A stretch of 64,000 nt of DNA from NCBI RefSeq assembly GCF_017942085.1, contig NZ_JAGKSP010000001.1, positions 124,001-188,000 on the forward strand. The letters run 5' to 3'. The position numbers and the translations under genes are program-made. Position 1 is the stretch's first letter; each line of letters opens with the position of its first letter. The notes beneath the pieces were generated by a model. It saw only the letters and a program-made list of their open reading frames with translations. It was not told where the DNA came from and made no database searches. This stretch comes from Paenibacillus lignilyticus. Its GTDB lineage: Bacteria > Bacillota > Bacilli > Paenibacillales > Paenibacillaceae. Positions 62,934-64,000 of this stretch are shown here, piece by piece.

Positions 62934-64000
62934 TTCTCATAGGGAAGATTGAATTCTTTTCGTCTGGCGTTGATCTCTTCATTCATGTAGCGAACGTAGA
63001 AGTCCATCGTTTCACGCGGATCTTCGCCTTGCACCACTACTCGGCGGAAGGCATTGTCAATGTTCCGGCCGGTTAAATACCCGCCGGGCACTTCCGGAAT
63101 CCCCCGCGTCCATTCCATTTGTTCGAGCAGCGTGTTTAAATCTTGGACCGGCCATGAAAGCAGCTTCAGCGCCTCGATATTCGCGGTCGGATAACGGGCC
63201 GATGTTCCTAAACGAACTTCCATCTCGCGGCCAAACGCCAGTTGCGTTTCTTTGGAGGTCCACCATTTCATAAAGGACCATGCCGATTCCTTGTCATTCG
63301 TATGCTCGAACATGACGGCTGCCGTGCCTCCCGTACCCACATCGCGACGAATCGTTCCATCGGGCTGCTTCGTTCCGGGAACAGGAGCAAATCCCCAGAG
63401 CCCCTTAATTTCCGGTGCATACACGGATAGCTTGTTATACATCGTATAATCCACGATGCCGATTGGCATCTCGCCGGTACGGAAACGGTTCGCAAAATCA
63501 GTCTGGATCGGAATCTTGTAATTCACGTACAGATCCGTCCATTTCTTGAACTGCTCGACAGCCGTTTCTTCGTCCAATCCCGTGGCCATATCATTATGCT
63601 TATAGAACTGCCCGTCATTCTGATAGAGCAGCATGGCAAACGTAGGGCTTGGCGGAAGCGTAATGATATCGGTCGTAACGACATCATTCCCTTGCGCATT
63701 AAGACCTCTCTGCGGCAATCCGAATTGCAGGTTATGCTTCTGCAGCTCCGGTATGAGGGCATACACATCGTCCCAGGTTTGGGGAATCTTCAGATGCAGT
63801 TCATCTTCGATGATGTCTTTCCGATAGAACAATACCGGGAACGTCTGCTGCTCAGGCAGTCCATAATACTTCTCGTTGTACTCGTAAGGCACCATCACGC
63901 TGCTCTTAAACCGCTCGGTAACCTCACGGAAGTCAGAGAATACGGACAAATCCTGGAGCGCATTACGTGTTGCGAAATTAACCGGAACCTCATTCCCTAC
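62930..64000 (-). CDS. Extracellular solute-binding protein, 5' end beyond the window
   Basis: The reading frame is open to the window edge; the first residues seen (EVPVNFATRNALQDLSVFSDF) lie inside the mature protein, so the TTG near 63949 is not the start. The visible 356 residues carry the family 1 sugar-binding features (YGLPEQQTFPVLFYRKDIIEDELHLKIPQTWDDV, AWSFMKWWTSKETQLAFGREME). It delivers the sugar to the permeases. It is the first visible gene of the ABC operon. Confidence 0.9.
   Translation of the reverse strand, partial: VGNEVPVNFATRNALQDLSVFSDFREVTERFKSSVMVPYEYNEKYYGLPEQQTFPVLFYRKDIIEDELHLKIPQTWDDVYALIPELQKHNLQFGLPQRGLNAQGNDVVTTDIITLPPSPTFAMLLYQNDGQFYKHNDMATGLDEETAVEQFKKWTDLYVNYKIPIQTDFANRFRTGEMPIGIVDYTMYNKLSVYAPEIKGLWGFAPVPGTKQPDGTIRRDVGTGGTAAVMFEHTNDKESAWSFMKWWTSKETQLAFGREMEVRLGTSARYPTANIEALKLLSWPVQDLNTLLEQMEWTRGIPEVPGGYLTGRNIDNAFRRVVVQGEDPRETMDFYVRYMNEEINARRKEFNLPYEK

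Overview
The window looks like a chromosome segment of a Paenibacillus-type member of the Bacillales. The reasons are near-balanced base composition, strong GGAGG-type ribosome sites with ATG, GTG and TTG starts, homologues of Bacillus YqhH, YqhG and YqzE, a sigma-W-type promoter, an ExsC-like exosporium protein, stalk-domain and beta-helix surface proteins, and ATPase-less sugar ABC operons carrying DUF5696 and YIP1 proteins. No phage, plasmid, insertion sequence or CRISPR array was seen. All functions are assigned by reading motifs by eye.

Layout. 1-3763: intergenic repeats, then a secreted beta-helix/fibronectin protein. 4028-10042: iron alcohol dehydrogenase, ABC exporter, AraC regulator, DUF4269 protein and LplT. 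10185-12687: a PspA envelope-stress cluster (PspA, DUF350, DUF4178, DUF4247 lipoprotein) behind a TGAAAC-N16-CGTA promoter. 12933-15288: a phytanoyl-CoA-dioxygenase (PhyH) family protein and an SPFH protein, preceded by about 450 nt of hairpin-rich non-coding DNA. 16267-23240: a full reductive pyrimidine degradation operon (aminotransferase, carbamoylase, PreT, PreA, hydantoinase and a small tail ORF). 23389-25734: acetyltransferase, tRNA-Thr, tRNA-Pro and a ribokinase with a cre-like site just after its promoter. 25828-26340: a 51-nt tandem array. 26425-36335: amidase, orphan protein, PhyH-HEAT fusion with divergent AraC regulator, an unusual one-chain ABC permease, stalk-domain protein, CDF exporter and a third PhyH protein. 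36484-38758: a divergent PurA paralogue facing a LysR regulator. 38807-47403: DUF1284, acetyltransferase, yqhH-yqhG, yqzE, cell-wall amidase, polysaccharide deacetylase-like protein and exosporium-like protein. 47657-48131: DUF2975 pseudogene, followed by tRNA-Leu. 48378-64000: a glycan locus, with solute-binding protein (cut by the window edge), two permease pairs, NHL/YIP1 and DUF5696 proteins, a GntR/LacI-type regulator, then a separate operon of CBM9-like, transglutaminase-like and GH18 proteins that all lack signal peptides.

How the genes work together. The pyrimidine operon can take uracil or thymine through dihydropyrimidine and carbamoyl-beta-amino acid to a beta-amino acid and then a semialdehyde. 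The glycan locus is best read as import of an oligosaccharide with a shared ATPase encoded elsewhere, sensing by the GntR-type regulator and intracellular processing. The most unusual non-coding signals are four intergenic loci whose repeats, unrelated in sequence, are all spaced by 50 or 51 nt, and the hairpin-rich segment upstream of the SPFH gene.
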